A DNA stretch of 64,000 bases, taken from assembly GCF_032930845.1 (NCBI RefSeq), contig NZ_CP136758.1:1379001-1443000 (forward strand). The letters run 5' to 3'. Origin of the DNA: Parvularcula sp. LCG005 (GTDB taxonomy: Bacteria > Pseudomonadota > Alphaproteobacteria > Caulobacterales > Parvularculaceae). A program made the position numbers and the translations under genes. Shown piece by piece: positions 56,275 to 64,000 of this stretch. The notes below the pieces were generated by a model that was given only the letters and a program-made list of their open reading frames with translations, searched no databases and was not told the DNA's origin. The first letter of the stretch is position 1, and each line of letters starts with the position of its first letter.

Positions 56275-57555
56275 TTGTCGTCGATCAAAGTCAGCATTGC
56301 CGGGCTTGGCACAGTGGGCCAGGGCCTTCTTTCTCTCCTGGTGGAAGACCGCCGCTTTACGCGTCAGGGAATTGATTTCGACATTGCCGGCGTGTCCGCC
56401 CGCAATCGCTCCACCAAGCGCGAGCCTTCCATCGAGTCCTATCGCTGGTTCGATGATCCGGTAGAACTGGCAACTGATCCGGAAACAGACATCTTTGTCG
56501 AGTTGATCGGCGGCGCCGATGGCATGGCCAAGGCCGCCGTGATTGCTGCCCTCGAAGCGGGCAAGCCGGTCGTCACCGCGAACAAGGCACTGATCGCCGA
56601 ACATGGCCCTCAGCTTGCGCGCCTCGCCGAGGAAAAAGGCGTCGCGCTGAAATTTGAAGCAGCCGTCGCTGGCGGCACGCCGGTTGTCCGCGGGATCCGC
56701 GATGGCGTTGCGGCGTGTACGGTCAAAGCCGTGAGCGGCATTCTGAACGGCACCTGCAACTACATTCTGTCGACCATGGCGAAAGACGGACGGGCTTTCG
56801 ACGACGTTCTGCTCGAAGCGCAGAAGTTAGGTTACGCCGAGGCAGACCCGACCTTCGATGTGGACGGTATCGACGCGGCCCATAAACTTGTCATCCTCGC
56901 CTGCCTTGCTTTTGACGCGGCGATACCGATGAGCGCCGTGTCCTGTGAAGGCATTCGTGGCATCACTGAAGGCGACGTTGCGGCCGCCAAAAAGTTGAAC
57001 ATGGCGATCAAGCTTCTGGCCGAAGCGGTCCTGAAGGACGGCAAGGTTGCCCTGCGGGTGACGCCCGCGCTGGTTCCTGAGGCGCATTCCTTCGCCAAGG
57101 CCATGGGCTCAGAAAACGTCATTATCGTTGATGCAGAGCCGCTGGGCCGTCTGGGTTTCAACGGTCCGGGCGCTGGCGCCGGGGCAACCGCTTCTGCCGT
57201 TGCCGCCGACCTTTGCGATATCGCCCGGGGCAGCATTGGGCCTGTCTACGCCGCCAAGGCCAATCTGCTGGGCAAGCTCGACTATATGTCAGTGGATGAG
57301 ATCGAAAACCCTTATTTCTTCCGCGTACTGCTGAAAGATGAGCCCGGCGCGCTGGCTGCAGTGGCCGAGGCGCTGGCGGCCCAGCACATTTCCATCGAAA
57401 GCCTGCGCCAGCCGCCAAGCCGCAAAAAAGGCGCATCGGTCACTATTGTGACTCACCCGTGCCGTGCGTCCGCGGCCAAAGCGGTCAAGCAGGCACTTGC
57501 CGCGCACCCGTTCGTCGAAGAAGCGCCGTCGATCCTGCCAATCGTCACGCCGTAA
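56275..57555 (+). CDS. hom: Homoserine dehydrogenase
   Basis: Reduces aspartate semialdehyde to homoserine, the branch point to Thr and Met. The 426-residue protein has the NAD(P) loop IAGLGTVGQGLL, VTANKALIAEHG, FEAAVAGGTPVVRGIRDG, GILNGTCNYIL, YAEADPTFDVDGIDAAHKL with catalytic Asp/Lys, and a C-terminal ACT domain (YFFRVLLKDEPGALAAVAEALAAQHISIESLRQ) for threonine feedback. Starts at TTG 56275 with GGAGG 9 bases upstream; no ATG is available close by. Confidence 0.96.
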   Translation: MSSIKVSIAGLGTVGQGLLSLLVEDRRFTRQGIDFDIAGVSARNRSTKREPSIESYRWFDDPVELATDPETDIFVELIGGADGMAKAAVIAALEAGKPVVTANKALIAEHGPQLARLAEEKGVALKFEAAVAGGTPVVRGIRDGVAACTVKAVSGILNGTCNYILSTMAKDGRAFDDVLLEAQKLGYAEADPTFDVDGIDAAHKLVILACLAFDAAIPMSAVSCEGIRGITEGDVAAAKKLNMAIKLLAEAVLKDGKVALRVTPALVPEAHSFAKAMGSENVIIVDAEPLGRLGFNGPGAGAGATASAVAADLCDIARGSIGPVYAAKANLLGKLDYMSVDEIENPYFFRVLLKDEPGALAAVAEALAAQHISIESLRQPPSRKKGASVTIVTHPCRASAAKAVKQALAAHPFVEEAPSILPIVTP

Positions 57556-57637
57556 CAAACAACTGGCTATGTGGATTGCGAGAACACGTTCACGTTGTAT
57601 GGTGAAGCCGGGATTGATCGACTGGTAGGAAAATTGA

Positions 57638-58609
57638 ATGGGATGGCGAGGGAACCTTCGGTCATTTAATGCAGCTGTAAAAGCTGCCAAACGTGATGCG
57701 CAGCGTCGTCAAAAAGCAGCGCTCAAAGATCAAATAATTTCCGCTGCCGAAGCAGCGGTCGACGATTTGCAAGAATACATCAATGAGTTGACCACGCTAC
57801 ATGTCTGCGCGACCAATAATATTGATTGGCTAAAAATAGCTAACAGCAGTCCGCCCGTTGAGCCGCGGCCAATGAATTTTCACCGAGATTATGCACAAAA
57901 AAAACTGACGAATTATAAGCCCACTCTATTGCGCAAGATCTTGGGACAGGCCGAAGCAAAGAGACTTAAACTGCAAAATGATTTAAACAATGCTCCTGTC
58001 AGGGATGATCAGGATTTCAAAAATGCAATGGTCCAATATGAATCTACGCTAGGTGAATGGCAATCAGAAACCGACCTAGCGAAAAGAGTTCTCCAGGGAG
58101 AACCGGAAGCGATGCGCGAGGTGATTGAAGAATTTCAGTCGTCGATGACATCTGCGTCGCTCACTGGGAAAGTTATTAATTTCAAGATTACAAACAGCCA
58201 GGTTCATGCCGTCGTTGAGGTGCATACCGATGAGATCATTCCGAAGGTACGGCGTAGGCAGCTACAAAGCGGCAAATTATCTGAAACAAAGATGCCCGTT
58301 AAAGAGTTTAACGCGCTTTACCAAGACTATGTCTGTAGCGCAGCAATTAAAATAGCTGGGCATCTCTTCGCTATTCTGCCGCAGACTGAAGTCTATGTGA
58401 CGTGCACTACTGTTATGTTAGACAAATCAACCGGCCACCAAGAAACGACCCCTATTTTGTCAGTTCAGTTCGTGCAGGAAACATTTTTGGCGTTAAATCA
58501 CGCGAATATCGATCCATCTGATTCGATGAAAAATTTTAATCACCACTTAAATTTTACTAGCACGCGTGGATTTAAAGCGATTGAACCGCTTTCGCAATTT
58601 GACACATAA
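57638..58609 (+). CDS. AT-richer orphan gene, coiled-coil protein
   Basis: A 323-residue cytoplasmic protein I cannot assign. The N-terminus MGWRGNLRSFNAAVKAAKRD then RRQKAALKDQ is strongly basic. Next come a helical region (about residues 30-60), QAEAKRLKLQNDLNNAP-type coiled coil, and a C-terminal half with beta character (VINFKITNSQVHAVVEVHT, FAILPQTEVYVTCTTVMLD). Base and codon use differ visibly from all neighbours: many A/T-ending codons and runs such as AAAAAAACTGACGAATTATA. It sits between hom and a DUF523 gene without mobility genes, so it looks like a single-gene horizontal acquisition. Confidence 0.75.
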   Translation: MGWRGNLRSFNAAVKAAKRDAQRRQKAALKDQIISAAEAAVDDLQEYINELTTLHVCATNNIDWLKIANSSPPVEPRPMNFHRDYAQKKLTNYKPTLLRKILGQAEAKRLKLQNDLNNAPVRDDQDFKNAMVQYESTLGEWQSETDLAKRVLQGEPEAMREVIEEFQSSMTSASLTGKVINFKITNSQVHAVVEVHTDEIIPKVRRRQLQSGKLSETKMPVKEFNALYQDYVCSAAIKIAGHLFAILPQTEVYVTCTTVMLDKSTGHQETTPILSVQFVQETFLALNHANIDPSDSMKNFNHHLNFTSTRGFKAIEPLSQFDT

Positions 58610-58656
58610 ATATAAATCGATGCGCTATAGGTAAGTCGACCTTATGACACCGTTTC

Positions 58657-59148
58657 TCAACTGTCCATCAGGATGATCAGATCATCGATCTGTTCATCGC
58701 TGAAAACGGCAACGCCGTGACGGCGGAGGAGGGCGGCGGTCACGCCCTGTCCCGGGCTCTTGGTGCCGTCAAAATGGCCTGCGTGAATCGTCAGCACACC
58801 GCAAGACGGGCTGCTTTCTTTCAGCAAGGCAAAGGCGCATCCCTTTTCCTTGGCCAGATCGACCGCCGCCATGGCCCCGCCGATGAAGGCGTCAGACAGG
58901 TCGCGTCCCTGATGATCCCTGACAGCCGCACGGTCAGCCAGCACATCGCCGCCGGAAAAGCCGGTGTCGATCTCTGCTGGCGGGCGCGGTACGGGCAAAC
59001 CACCTGCCAATTCAGGGCAGATAGACACCAGGCGCCCCTCGCCGCGCCACCGCTCCAGCGCCTTGTGGGCGAGGAACTTGTCCCCACCATCATGCCGGAC
59101 AGGCTGGCCAAGCAGGCATGCGCTGACGAGAAGTGAGGGCTTTGTCAT
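58657..59148 (-). CDS. DUF523 protein
   Basis: The 163-residue DUF523 protein has LLVSACLLGQPVRHDGG at the N-terminus, SICPELAGGLPVPRPPAEI, and LLKESSPSCGVLTIHAG. Its three conserved Cys motifs (SACLLG, CPE, SPSCG) suggest metal or Fe-S binding, but no activity is established for the bacterial family. Convergent with the AT-richer orphan gene and divergent from the MFS transporter. Confidence 0.9.
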   Translation of the reverse strand: MTKPSLLVSACLLGQPVRHDGGDKFLAHKALERWRGEGRLVSICPELAGGLPVPRPPAEIDTGFSGGDVLADRAAVRDHQGRDLSDAFIGGAMAAVDLAKEKGCAFALLKESSPSCGVLTIHAGHFDGTKSPGQGVTAALLRRHGVAVFSDEQIDDLIILMDS

Positions 59149-59295
59149 GGTGCCGGTTTTCCGAGTTCTTCAGGCAAGACTACGCGCGAAGGAGGGCACT
59201 GCAAAGTCGCCAGTGCATCGCCCACTGCCTGACATTCCGCACAGATAGCGGGGACAGGCCTTTCCTCCCCAGCGCGAGACGACTAAGGCCCACAC

Positions 59296-60588
59296 ATGCG
59301 AATCGTTCTCTCATTGTGGCCGCTGCTGATTGCAGCCGCCATGCTGCTCAGCGCCAATGGCCTGCAGAGCACGGTGCTGGCGCTGCGCGGCATCAGCGAG
59401 GGGTTCCCGGACGCCATTATCGGCCTACTGCATTCCGCCTATTTTATCGGCTTTATCGCCGGTTGCCGATTCGCGCCGCGCTTCATTGGTAATGTCGGGC
59501 ATATTCGCGCCTTCACGGCGTTTGCCTCCGTCGCGTCCGCCGCCGCGATTATGCATGCGATGTTTATCAGTCCTATTCCGTGGCTGGTCCTGCGGATCGT
59601 CACGGGTTTCTGCTTCGCTGCACTACAGATGATTCTGGAGAGCTGGCTCAACGACAAGGCGACTAACCAAACCCGTGGTCAGATCCTGTCGATCTATCGG
59701 ATTACGGACTTTACCGCCGTGACCATCGCACAGTTGTCCATCGCTCTGTTCAACATGGAGAACTTCATCGTCTTTGCCGTGCTGTCGGTCGGGCTGTCGC
59801 TGGCGCTGGTCCCTGTCGCGCTGACCCCGGTTGAAGCGCCGGTCGCCCCCTCGCGACCCAAGCTCGATCTGGCAAGGATCTGGCGCGTATCGCCCGTCGC
59901 ATTCGCAGGCGCGGTCGGCGTCGGGATGACCGCTTCGGCCTACTGGGCGATGGGCGCCGTCTTTGTCACGAGCTTTGGGTACCAGGCAGGGGCGGTTGGC
60001 GCGTTTATCGGCGCGATCATTCTGGGGGGGGCGTTGGCCCAGTGGCCCATCGGTTATATCTCCGATCGCATTGACCGGCGCCGCGTGCTGGTAGGGGCCT
60101 CTATCGGTGCAGCTTTGTCGGCGGGATTGATGATGCTGTCGGCGCAAACGTCCCAGACAATGCTGATCATCAATGCCATGGCATTTGGCGTCTTTGCCCT
60201 GCCCAATTTCGGACTGGCCGTTGCCCATGCCAATGACCACGCCGAACCCGGCTCCGGCGTCCAGGTCAATGGCGGGCTGCTCATGCTGTACGGTCTGGCC
60301 GCCATTGTCGGCTCGGTCATTGCCCCGACGATCATGTCCTGGCTCGGCAATGACATGCTCTTCAGCTGGATTGCCTTTGTCTATGTGCTGCTCGCAGGGT
60401 TCTGCCTGTACCGGATGACGCAGCGTGCTGCGCCGCCAGTACAGGAGCCGTATGTCGCCGTGCCGCGGACCTCACCAACGATCTATGCGCTTGATCCCCG
60501 GGCTGCGCCCCTCGACGAAGAGGATACGGTCCCTATGCGCGCGCCCTATGCCGGTGATGATGATTCGCCGGGACCGATACAGTCGTAA
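59296..60588 (+). CDS. MFS transporter, YcaD-like
   Basis: A 430-residue major facilitator with 12 predicted segments, starting LWPLLIAAAMLLSANGLQSTVLALRG. The MFS loop 2-3 is atypical (SAYFIGFIAGCRFAPRFIGNVGHIRAF), then ESWLNDKATNQTRGQILSIYRITDF matches the YcaD subgroup. GYISDRIDRRRVLVGAS is the second-half loop. A hydrophilic tail of about 60 residues rich in Pro, Asp and Glu ends the protein. Substrate unknown. Its last 43 bases overlap the convergent DUF1801 gene. Confidence 0.9.
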   Translation: MRIVLSLWPLLIAAAMLLSANGLQSTVLALRGISEGFPDAIIGLLHSAYFIGFIAGCRFAPRFIGNVGHIRAFTAFASVASAAAIMHAMFISPIPWLVLRIVTGFCFAALQMILESWLNDKATNQTRGQILSIYRITDFTAVTIAQLSIALFNMENFIVFAVLSVGLSLALVPVALTPVEAPVAPSRPKLDLARIWRVSPVAFAGAVGVGMTASAYWAMGAVFVTSFGYQAGAVGAFIGAIILGGALAQWPIGYISDRIDRRRVLVGASIGAALSAGLMMLSAQTSQTMLIINAMAFGVFALPNFGLAVAHANDHAEPGSGVQVNGGLLMLYGLAAIVGSVIAPTIMSWLGNDMLFSWIAFVYVLLAGFCLYRMTQRAAPPVQEPYVAVPRTSPTIYALDPRAAPLDEEDTVPMRAPYAGDDDSPGPIQS

Positions 60589-60995
60589 CGCTCTCGCATG
60601 GTCGTGACGCAGGTGGCGACCAGTTCTTCCAGCACCGCCATGTCCACGTCTGCGAGCTTGTTCACGTAGAGGCAGGAAACGGCGGATTTGTGCTTGCCGA
60701 GTCGCCTGACGATCTCCTCATAGGTGCCATGGCCCGGCATGAAATGGAGCGAGATCTTGGTCTGGCGTGGGTTAAAACCCACGATGAACAAATCGCCCTC
60801 ACGTCCACTGTCGTATTTGTAGTAATACTGATCAAACCCGATAATGGACGGCCCCCACATTTGTGCGGGACAGCCGCTGATCCGTTCCATCATCTCGCGA
60901 AGGATCATTGCATCAGCACGTCGCGCCGCATGGTCGATGGCTTCGATAAAGGCGTCCACGGACTGACCTGTGGGAACGGTCTTGTTTTCGGCCAT
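60546..60995 (-). CDS. DUF1801 domain protein
   Basis: A 149-residue protein: DAFIEAIDHAARRADAMILREMMERISGCPAQMWGPSIIGFDQYYYKYDSGREGDLFIVGFNPRQTKISLHFM is the DUF1801 (YdhG-like) core, and a helical end follows (LGKHKSAVSCLYVNKLADVD). The family has no established function. The 43-base 3' overlap with the MFS gene is real in both frames: both C-termini are in family-like positions or disordered. Starts 4 bases after the upstream exported gene stops, forming a two-gene unit. Confidence 0.88.
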   Translation of the reverse strand: MAENKTVPTGQSVDAFIEAIDHAARRADAMILREMMERISGCPAQMWGPSIIGFDQYYYKYDSGREGDLFIVGFNPRQTKISLHFMPGHGTYEEIVRRLGKHKSAVSCLYVNKLADVDMAVLEELVATCVTTMRERYDCIGPGESSSPA

Positions 60996-60999
60996 TGGG

Positions 61000-61347
61000 C
61001 TATCGCCCTGATGTCAGGACTGCATCGATCCGGTACAAATAGGGCAGGGGCTCTTCACTGACACTGCGCATCATGAGGCGCGCACCTGATACCGTCAGGC
61101 AGTGGTCCTCCGGTATCGGATCGGTCGGAATGGTGACACTGTCTTCCCTCACAACCATTTCGAGCGCCCCATCGGTTTCAGGGCCGCAAATCGTCATGAC
61201 CGCCGTCAGAGGCGGCGTCACATCAATCAGGGTGTAGACACACCCGACCTCTCCATTGAGGTGACAGTCCGTTCCGGTCCGCCCCTCAATCCATGGACCG
61301 GGCTCTCCCCCGAGGGTCGCAAGCATCAACGCACCAAGCATGAACAT
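61000..61347 (-). CDS. Small exported protein of unknown function
   Basis: A 115-residue protein with a short hydrophobic N-terminus (MFMLGALMLATLGGEP) as likely signal peptide and four Cys in the mature part (TDCHLNG, GCVYTL, TICGPE, DHCLTV), suggesting two disulfides. ATG 61347 has GGGGAG at 8-base spacing; an ATG at 61356 is too close to that site. No family recognised. Cotranscribed with the DUF1801 gene. Confidence 0.68.
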   Translation of the reverse strand: MFMLGALMLATLGGEPGPWIEGRTGTDCHLNGEVGCVYTLIDVTPPLTAVMTICGPETDGALEMVVREDSVTIPTDPIPEDHCLTVSGARLMMRSVSEEPLPYLYRIDAVLTSGR

Positions 61348-61493
61348 GACAAACATCTCCCCATTCTGAAGGAGACCATCTCACACTGCTTATTGCGGCA
61401 CAATTGGGGCAGAGAGCGGTGCCTGTTGGTGGACTGTTTTTAGCTTGGCGGCGTTGATCCCGGTACGGCTTTTCAGTCCTTGCGGGGTAAGTG

Positions 61494-61523
61494 CCACTGC
61501 GCGCCGCGGGTGACGCGCAGTGG
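61494..61523 (-). terminator. Hairpin downstream of sodC
   Basis: CCACTGCGCG (61494-61503) and CGCGCAGTGG (61514-61523) pair perfectly across a 10-base loop, 11 bases after the sodC stop. There is no T-run, so terminator function is uncertain. Confidence 0.45.
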
Positions 61524-61534
61524 AGAAGGCGAAT

Positions 61535-62104
61535 TTACTTGAACGCAGCGCAGCCCTTGCGCGCGCCAGCGCCGCCGATGGGCTGGGTCTGATGATCGTC
61601 TTCGTTCTCGTGAACGACGAGCGCGAAACCGTCCTCATCCATGGCGTCTTCGAGCATCAGACCGCCCACGAACAGCTCGGCCCGGGCATGACCGGAATGA
61701 TGCGCGTAGACGTTAGGCAGGTCGGCTTTCTCATAGCCGTCAGCGTTCATCAGGCCGTGGGCATTGCCGTCCGGATTGATGTGGCTGCCCGACAATTTGA
61801 ACCCTTCGGCGAAGTCGGAACAGTCACCCACCTGGTGCAGGTGGATACCGTGAAAGCCTTCGGACAGGCCGGACACATCGACGCGGATGAGAAGGCCATT
61901 TGGCCCGCCAGCTACGATGGCGCGGCCAATCTCACTGCCGTCTGTACCAATGACGGCCACATCGGCATCGGAACCCGCAGGCGGCGCGGTCAGGCTCGCG
62001 GCGTGGTCACCGTGATGATCCATCGTCTTTTCGTCGGCTGCATTGCTGCCGCCACAGGCAACGAGGGCCAAAACGGCTGGAATAGTGCAGAAAAGCTGTT
62101 TCAT
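61535..62104 (-). CDS. sodC: Cu/Zn superoxide dismutase, lipoprotein form
   Basis: Periplasmic superoxide dismutase of 189 residues with a lipoprotein signal (LVAC, Cys 17), so membrane-anchored. Copper/zinc region [45 protein letters not shown], and [26 protein letters not shown]. The disulfide Cys are those in GDC and GCAAF. A His/Asp-rich stretch (TMDHHGDH) after the lipid anchor may bind metal. ATG 62104 has AAAGGAGAAG upstream; the longer frame to 62305 is antisense to gyrA. Divergent from gyrA. Confidence 0.94.
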   Translation of the reverse strand: MKQLFCTIPAVLALVACGGSNAADEKTMDHHGDHAASLTAPPAGSDADVAVIGTDGSEIGRAIVAGGPNGLLIRVDVSGLSEGFHGIHLHQVGDCSDFAEGFKLSGSHINPDGNAHGLMNADGYEKADLPNVYAHHSGHARAELFVGGLMLEDAMDEDGFALVVHENEDDHQTQPIGGAGARKGCAAFK

Positions 62105-62195
62105 GGGGTCTTCTCCTTTGGGTTTGCCTTGGCCTTCGGGCGCATCAAATGCTACACCGGAAGCCAATGATTCTGACGAAGACATAGGGCACAGC

Positions 62196-64000
62196 GTGGC
62201 TGACGACCAATCCGACGACACTCCAGAAGAAAATAATGACACAGGCGCTCCTTCCGGCGGCGTGGGCGCCGGCCTGCCGCCGGGTATCAGCCCGATTTCC
62301 ATCACGGAAGAGATGGAGCGGTCCTATCTCGACTACGCCATGTCGGTCATTGTCAGCCGGGCCATTCCCGATGCACGGGACGGGCTGAAGCCGGTTCACC
62401 GGCGCATCCTGTGGTCGATGCACGAAAACGGCTTTGAGTGGAACAAGCCCTACAAGAAGTCGGCAAACGTCGTCGGTGACGTGATGGGTAAGTACCACCC
62501 TCACGGCGACTCAGCGATCTATGACGCTCTTGTCCGGATGGCGCAGCCCTTTGCGATGCGCCTGCCACTCCTCGACGGGCAGGGGAATTTCGGCTCCATC
62601 GATGGCGATCCGCCGGCGGCCATGCGTTACACGGAAGTCCGGATGGCCAAGTCGGCCACGGCGCTTCTGGAAGACATCGACAAGGAAACCGTCGACAAGC
62701 AGGAGAACTATGACGGCTCAAAAAGTGAGCCCGTCGTCCTGCCTGCCAAATTCCCCAACCTCCTCGTCAATGGTGCTGGCGGCATTGCTGTCGGCATGGC
62801 AACGAACATTCCGCCGCACAATCTTGGCGAGATCATCAATGCTACGGTCAAGCTGATCGATGAGCCGCAAACGACCGATATCGAACTGCTGGAGATTGTT
62901 CCGGGCCCTGACTTCCCCACGGGTGCGTCAATTCTTGGACGTTCCGGCGCGCGCCAGGCGCTGCTGACGGGCCGCGGCTCCGTTGTCATGCGCGGCCGGA
63001 CCTATATCGAAGAGATTCGCAAGGACCGCTACGCCATCATCGTCACCGAAGTGCCGTATCAGGTGAACAAGGCGTCCATGGTGGAGCGGATTGCCGGCCT
63101 TGTTCGCGAGAAAAAAGTTGAGGGCATCGCCGATCTGCGCGACGAGTCCGATCGTCACGGTATCCGCGTGGTGATCGAGCTGAAGCGTGACGCCAATGCC
63201 GAGGTGGTGCTGAACAATCTCTACAAGCAGAGCCCACTCCAGACGTCGTTCGCTTACAACATGCTGGCGCTGAACGCCGGACGCCCAGAGCAGATGACGC
63301 TGAAGAGCGTGCTGGTTAGCTTCATCCGCTTCCGTGAAGAGGTCATCACCAAGCGGACAAAGTTCGAACTGAACAAGGCGCGCGATCGCGCCCACGTCCT
63401 CGCTGGTCTCGCCATCGCCGTTGCCAACATCGATGACGTGGTGAAACTGATCCGCCATGCGCCGAACCCCGCTGTTGCCAAGGAACAGCTGATGGACCGC
63501 GACTGGCCGGCCAAGGATCTTGCGCCAATGGTCGCGCTGGTGGCCGATCCGCGTCACACGCTGAAGTCCGACGGTACGCTGCGCCTGTCGGAAACCCAGG
63601 CAAAAGCCATTCTCGATCTGCGCCTGCAACGCCTGACCGGCCTGGGCCGCGATGAAATCGGTGATGAGCTGAAGTCTCTGGCCGACAAGATCGAGGACTA
63701 TCTCGACATCCTGCGCAATCGCGACCGCGTCATGACCATCATCAAGGACGAGCTGACGACGTACCGGGACGAATTTGCGAACCCGCGCCGGTCGGACTTC
63801 ATCGACGCCGTGGAGATGGAAGACGAAGACCTGATCGCCCAGGAAGACATGGTCGTGACGGTCACCCACGGCGGTTATGTGAAGCGAACCGCGCTCGACA
63901 CCTATCGTGCACAACGGCGCGGCGGCAAAGGCCGCTCCGGCATGGCGATGAAGGACGAAGATTTCATTTCCCAGATCTTTGTCGGCAACACGCACACGCC
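62196..64000 (+). CDS. gyrA: DNA gyrase subunit A (5' part, runs off the window edge)
   Basis: The first 601 codons of the type II topoisomerase A subunit. GTG 62196 with AGGG upstream starts [17 protein letters not shown], a low-complexity lead before [27 protein letters not shown]. Catalytic Tyr about 145 in [10 protein letters not shown]. The quinolone-resistance region reads [13 protein letters not shown] with Ser and Asp at the positions of E. coli Ser83 and Asp87, so wild type. The coiled-coil gate and the beginning of the C-terminal beta-propeller ([13 protein letters not shown], and the GyrA-box region QRRGGKG) are visible before the edge. Confidence 0.97.
   Translation, partial: MADDQSDDTPEENNDTGAPSGGVGAGLPPGISPISITEEMERSYLDYAMSVIVSRAIPDARDGLKPVHRRILWSMHENGFEWNKPYKKSANVVGDVMGKYHPHGDSAIYDALVRMAQPFAMRLPLLDGQGNFGSIDGDPPAAMRYTEVRMAKSATALLEDIDKETVDKQENYDGSKSEPVVLPAKFPNLLVNGAGGIAVGMATNIPPHNLGEIINATVKLIDEPQTTDIELLEIVPGPDFPTGASILGRSGARQALLTGRGSVVMRGRTYIEEIRKDRYAIIVTEVPYQVNKASMVERIAGLVREKKVEGIADLRDESDRHGIRVVIELKRDANAEVVLNNLYKQSPLQTSFAYNMLALNAGRPEQMTLKSVLVSFIRFREEVITKRTKFELNKARDRAHVLAGLAIAVANIDDVVKLIRHAPNPAVAKEQLMDRDWPAKDLAPMVALVADPRHTLKSDGTLRLSETQAKAILDLRLQRLTGLGRDEIGDELKSLADKIEDYLDILRNRDRVMTIIKDELTTYRDEFANPRRSDFIDAVEMEDEDLIAQEDMVVTVTHGGYVKRTALDTYRAQRRGGKGRSGMAMKDEDFISQIFVGNTHT

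Noticed and set aside
62149-62195. ATG at 62149 as gyrA start
   Set aside because: It is not in the gyrA frame; GTG 62196 is in frame with AGGG at good spacing and matches the usual GyrA N-terminus.

Overview
This window is chromosomal DNA of a moderately GC-rich, free-living alphaproteobacterium, probably from the Caulobacterales/Hyphomonadales-Parvularcula part of the class. That placement is inference. It rests on an HdaA-type DnaA regulator in a purNM-DUF2066-hdaA-ppk-ppx block, a class I PHA synthase, a VPLPA-CTERM protein, and three alphaproteobacterial DNA signatures: EcfG (general stress sigma) promoters, a LexA box of the GTTC-N7-GTTC type, and a CtrA box of the TTAA-N7-TTAA type. 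I saw no rRNA, tRNA, CRISPR array, insertion sequence or prophage. Almost all of the window is single-copy housekeeping sequence, with a few accessory genes between.

Layout. 1-2068 (minus): a partial alpha/beta hydrolase, then purN and purM. 2294-8299 (plus): a DUF2066 protein, hdaA, ppk and ppx, meeting rnd-prmA-tyrS (minus, 8287-11663) head to head. 11734-15878: anmK, an orphan membrane protein and a DUF885 lipoprotein. 15917-19304 (minus): a tightly packed sulfur amino acid operon cysK-csaA-GNAT-metC-PEGA lipoprotein. 19428-24410: a beta-barrel outer membrane protein, a DUF3445 protein, a Tat-exported GH43 enzyme behind a LacI-type operator, mnmA and a phasin-like small protein. 24586-34170: a TCA block in which sucC is separated from sucD-sucA-sucB by three unrelated minus-strand genes. 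34308-38177: a small membrane protein, guaA, an orphan membrane protein and a TRIC channel.

38208-47613 is the most interesting stretch. A minus-strand stress cluster (SDR, GH15 glucoamylase-like enzyme, KatE) carries two perfect EcfG promoters. It is divergent from an SDR-hydrolase pair with a near-EcfG promoter. Next comes a two-gene DNA-damage operon: a radical SAM protein ending in a sliding-clamp-binding motif, translationally coupled to a DUF4130-UdgX fusion, with a perfect LexA box in its promoter. 47668-56205: GH13 alpha-glucosidase, an exported protein, a DUF1499 protein, gltX, pirin, a tiny gene behind a CtrA box, a PHA synthase with a histone-like N-terminal tail, and a lipoprotein. 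56275-64000: hom, an AT-richer orphan gene, a DUF523 protein, an MFS transporter, a DUF1801 protein, an exported protein, sodC and the first 601 codons of gyrA.

As a whole the window serves central metabolism (purines, TCA cycle, Cys/Met/Thr, polyphosphate, PHA). Three regulons overlay it: general stress (katE/GH15/SDR, DUF1206), SOS (rSAM-UdgX) and probably the cell cycle (small CtrA-box gene). Start sites were chosen by ribosome binding site, signal peptide and overlap with the preceding gene, so several genes are shorter than their maximal open frames.
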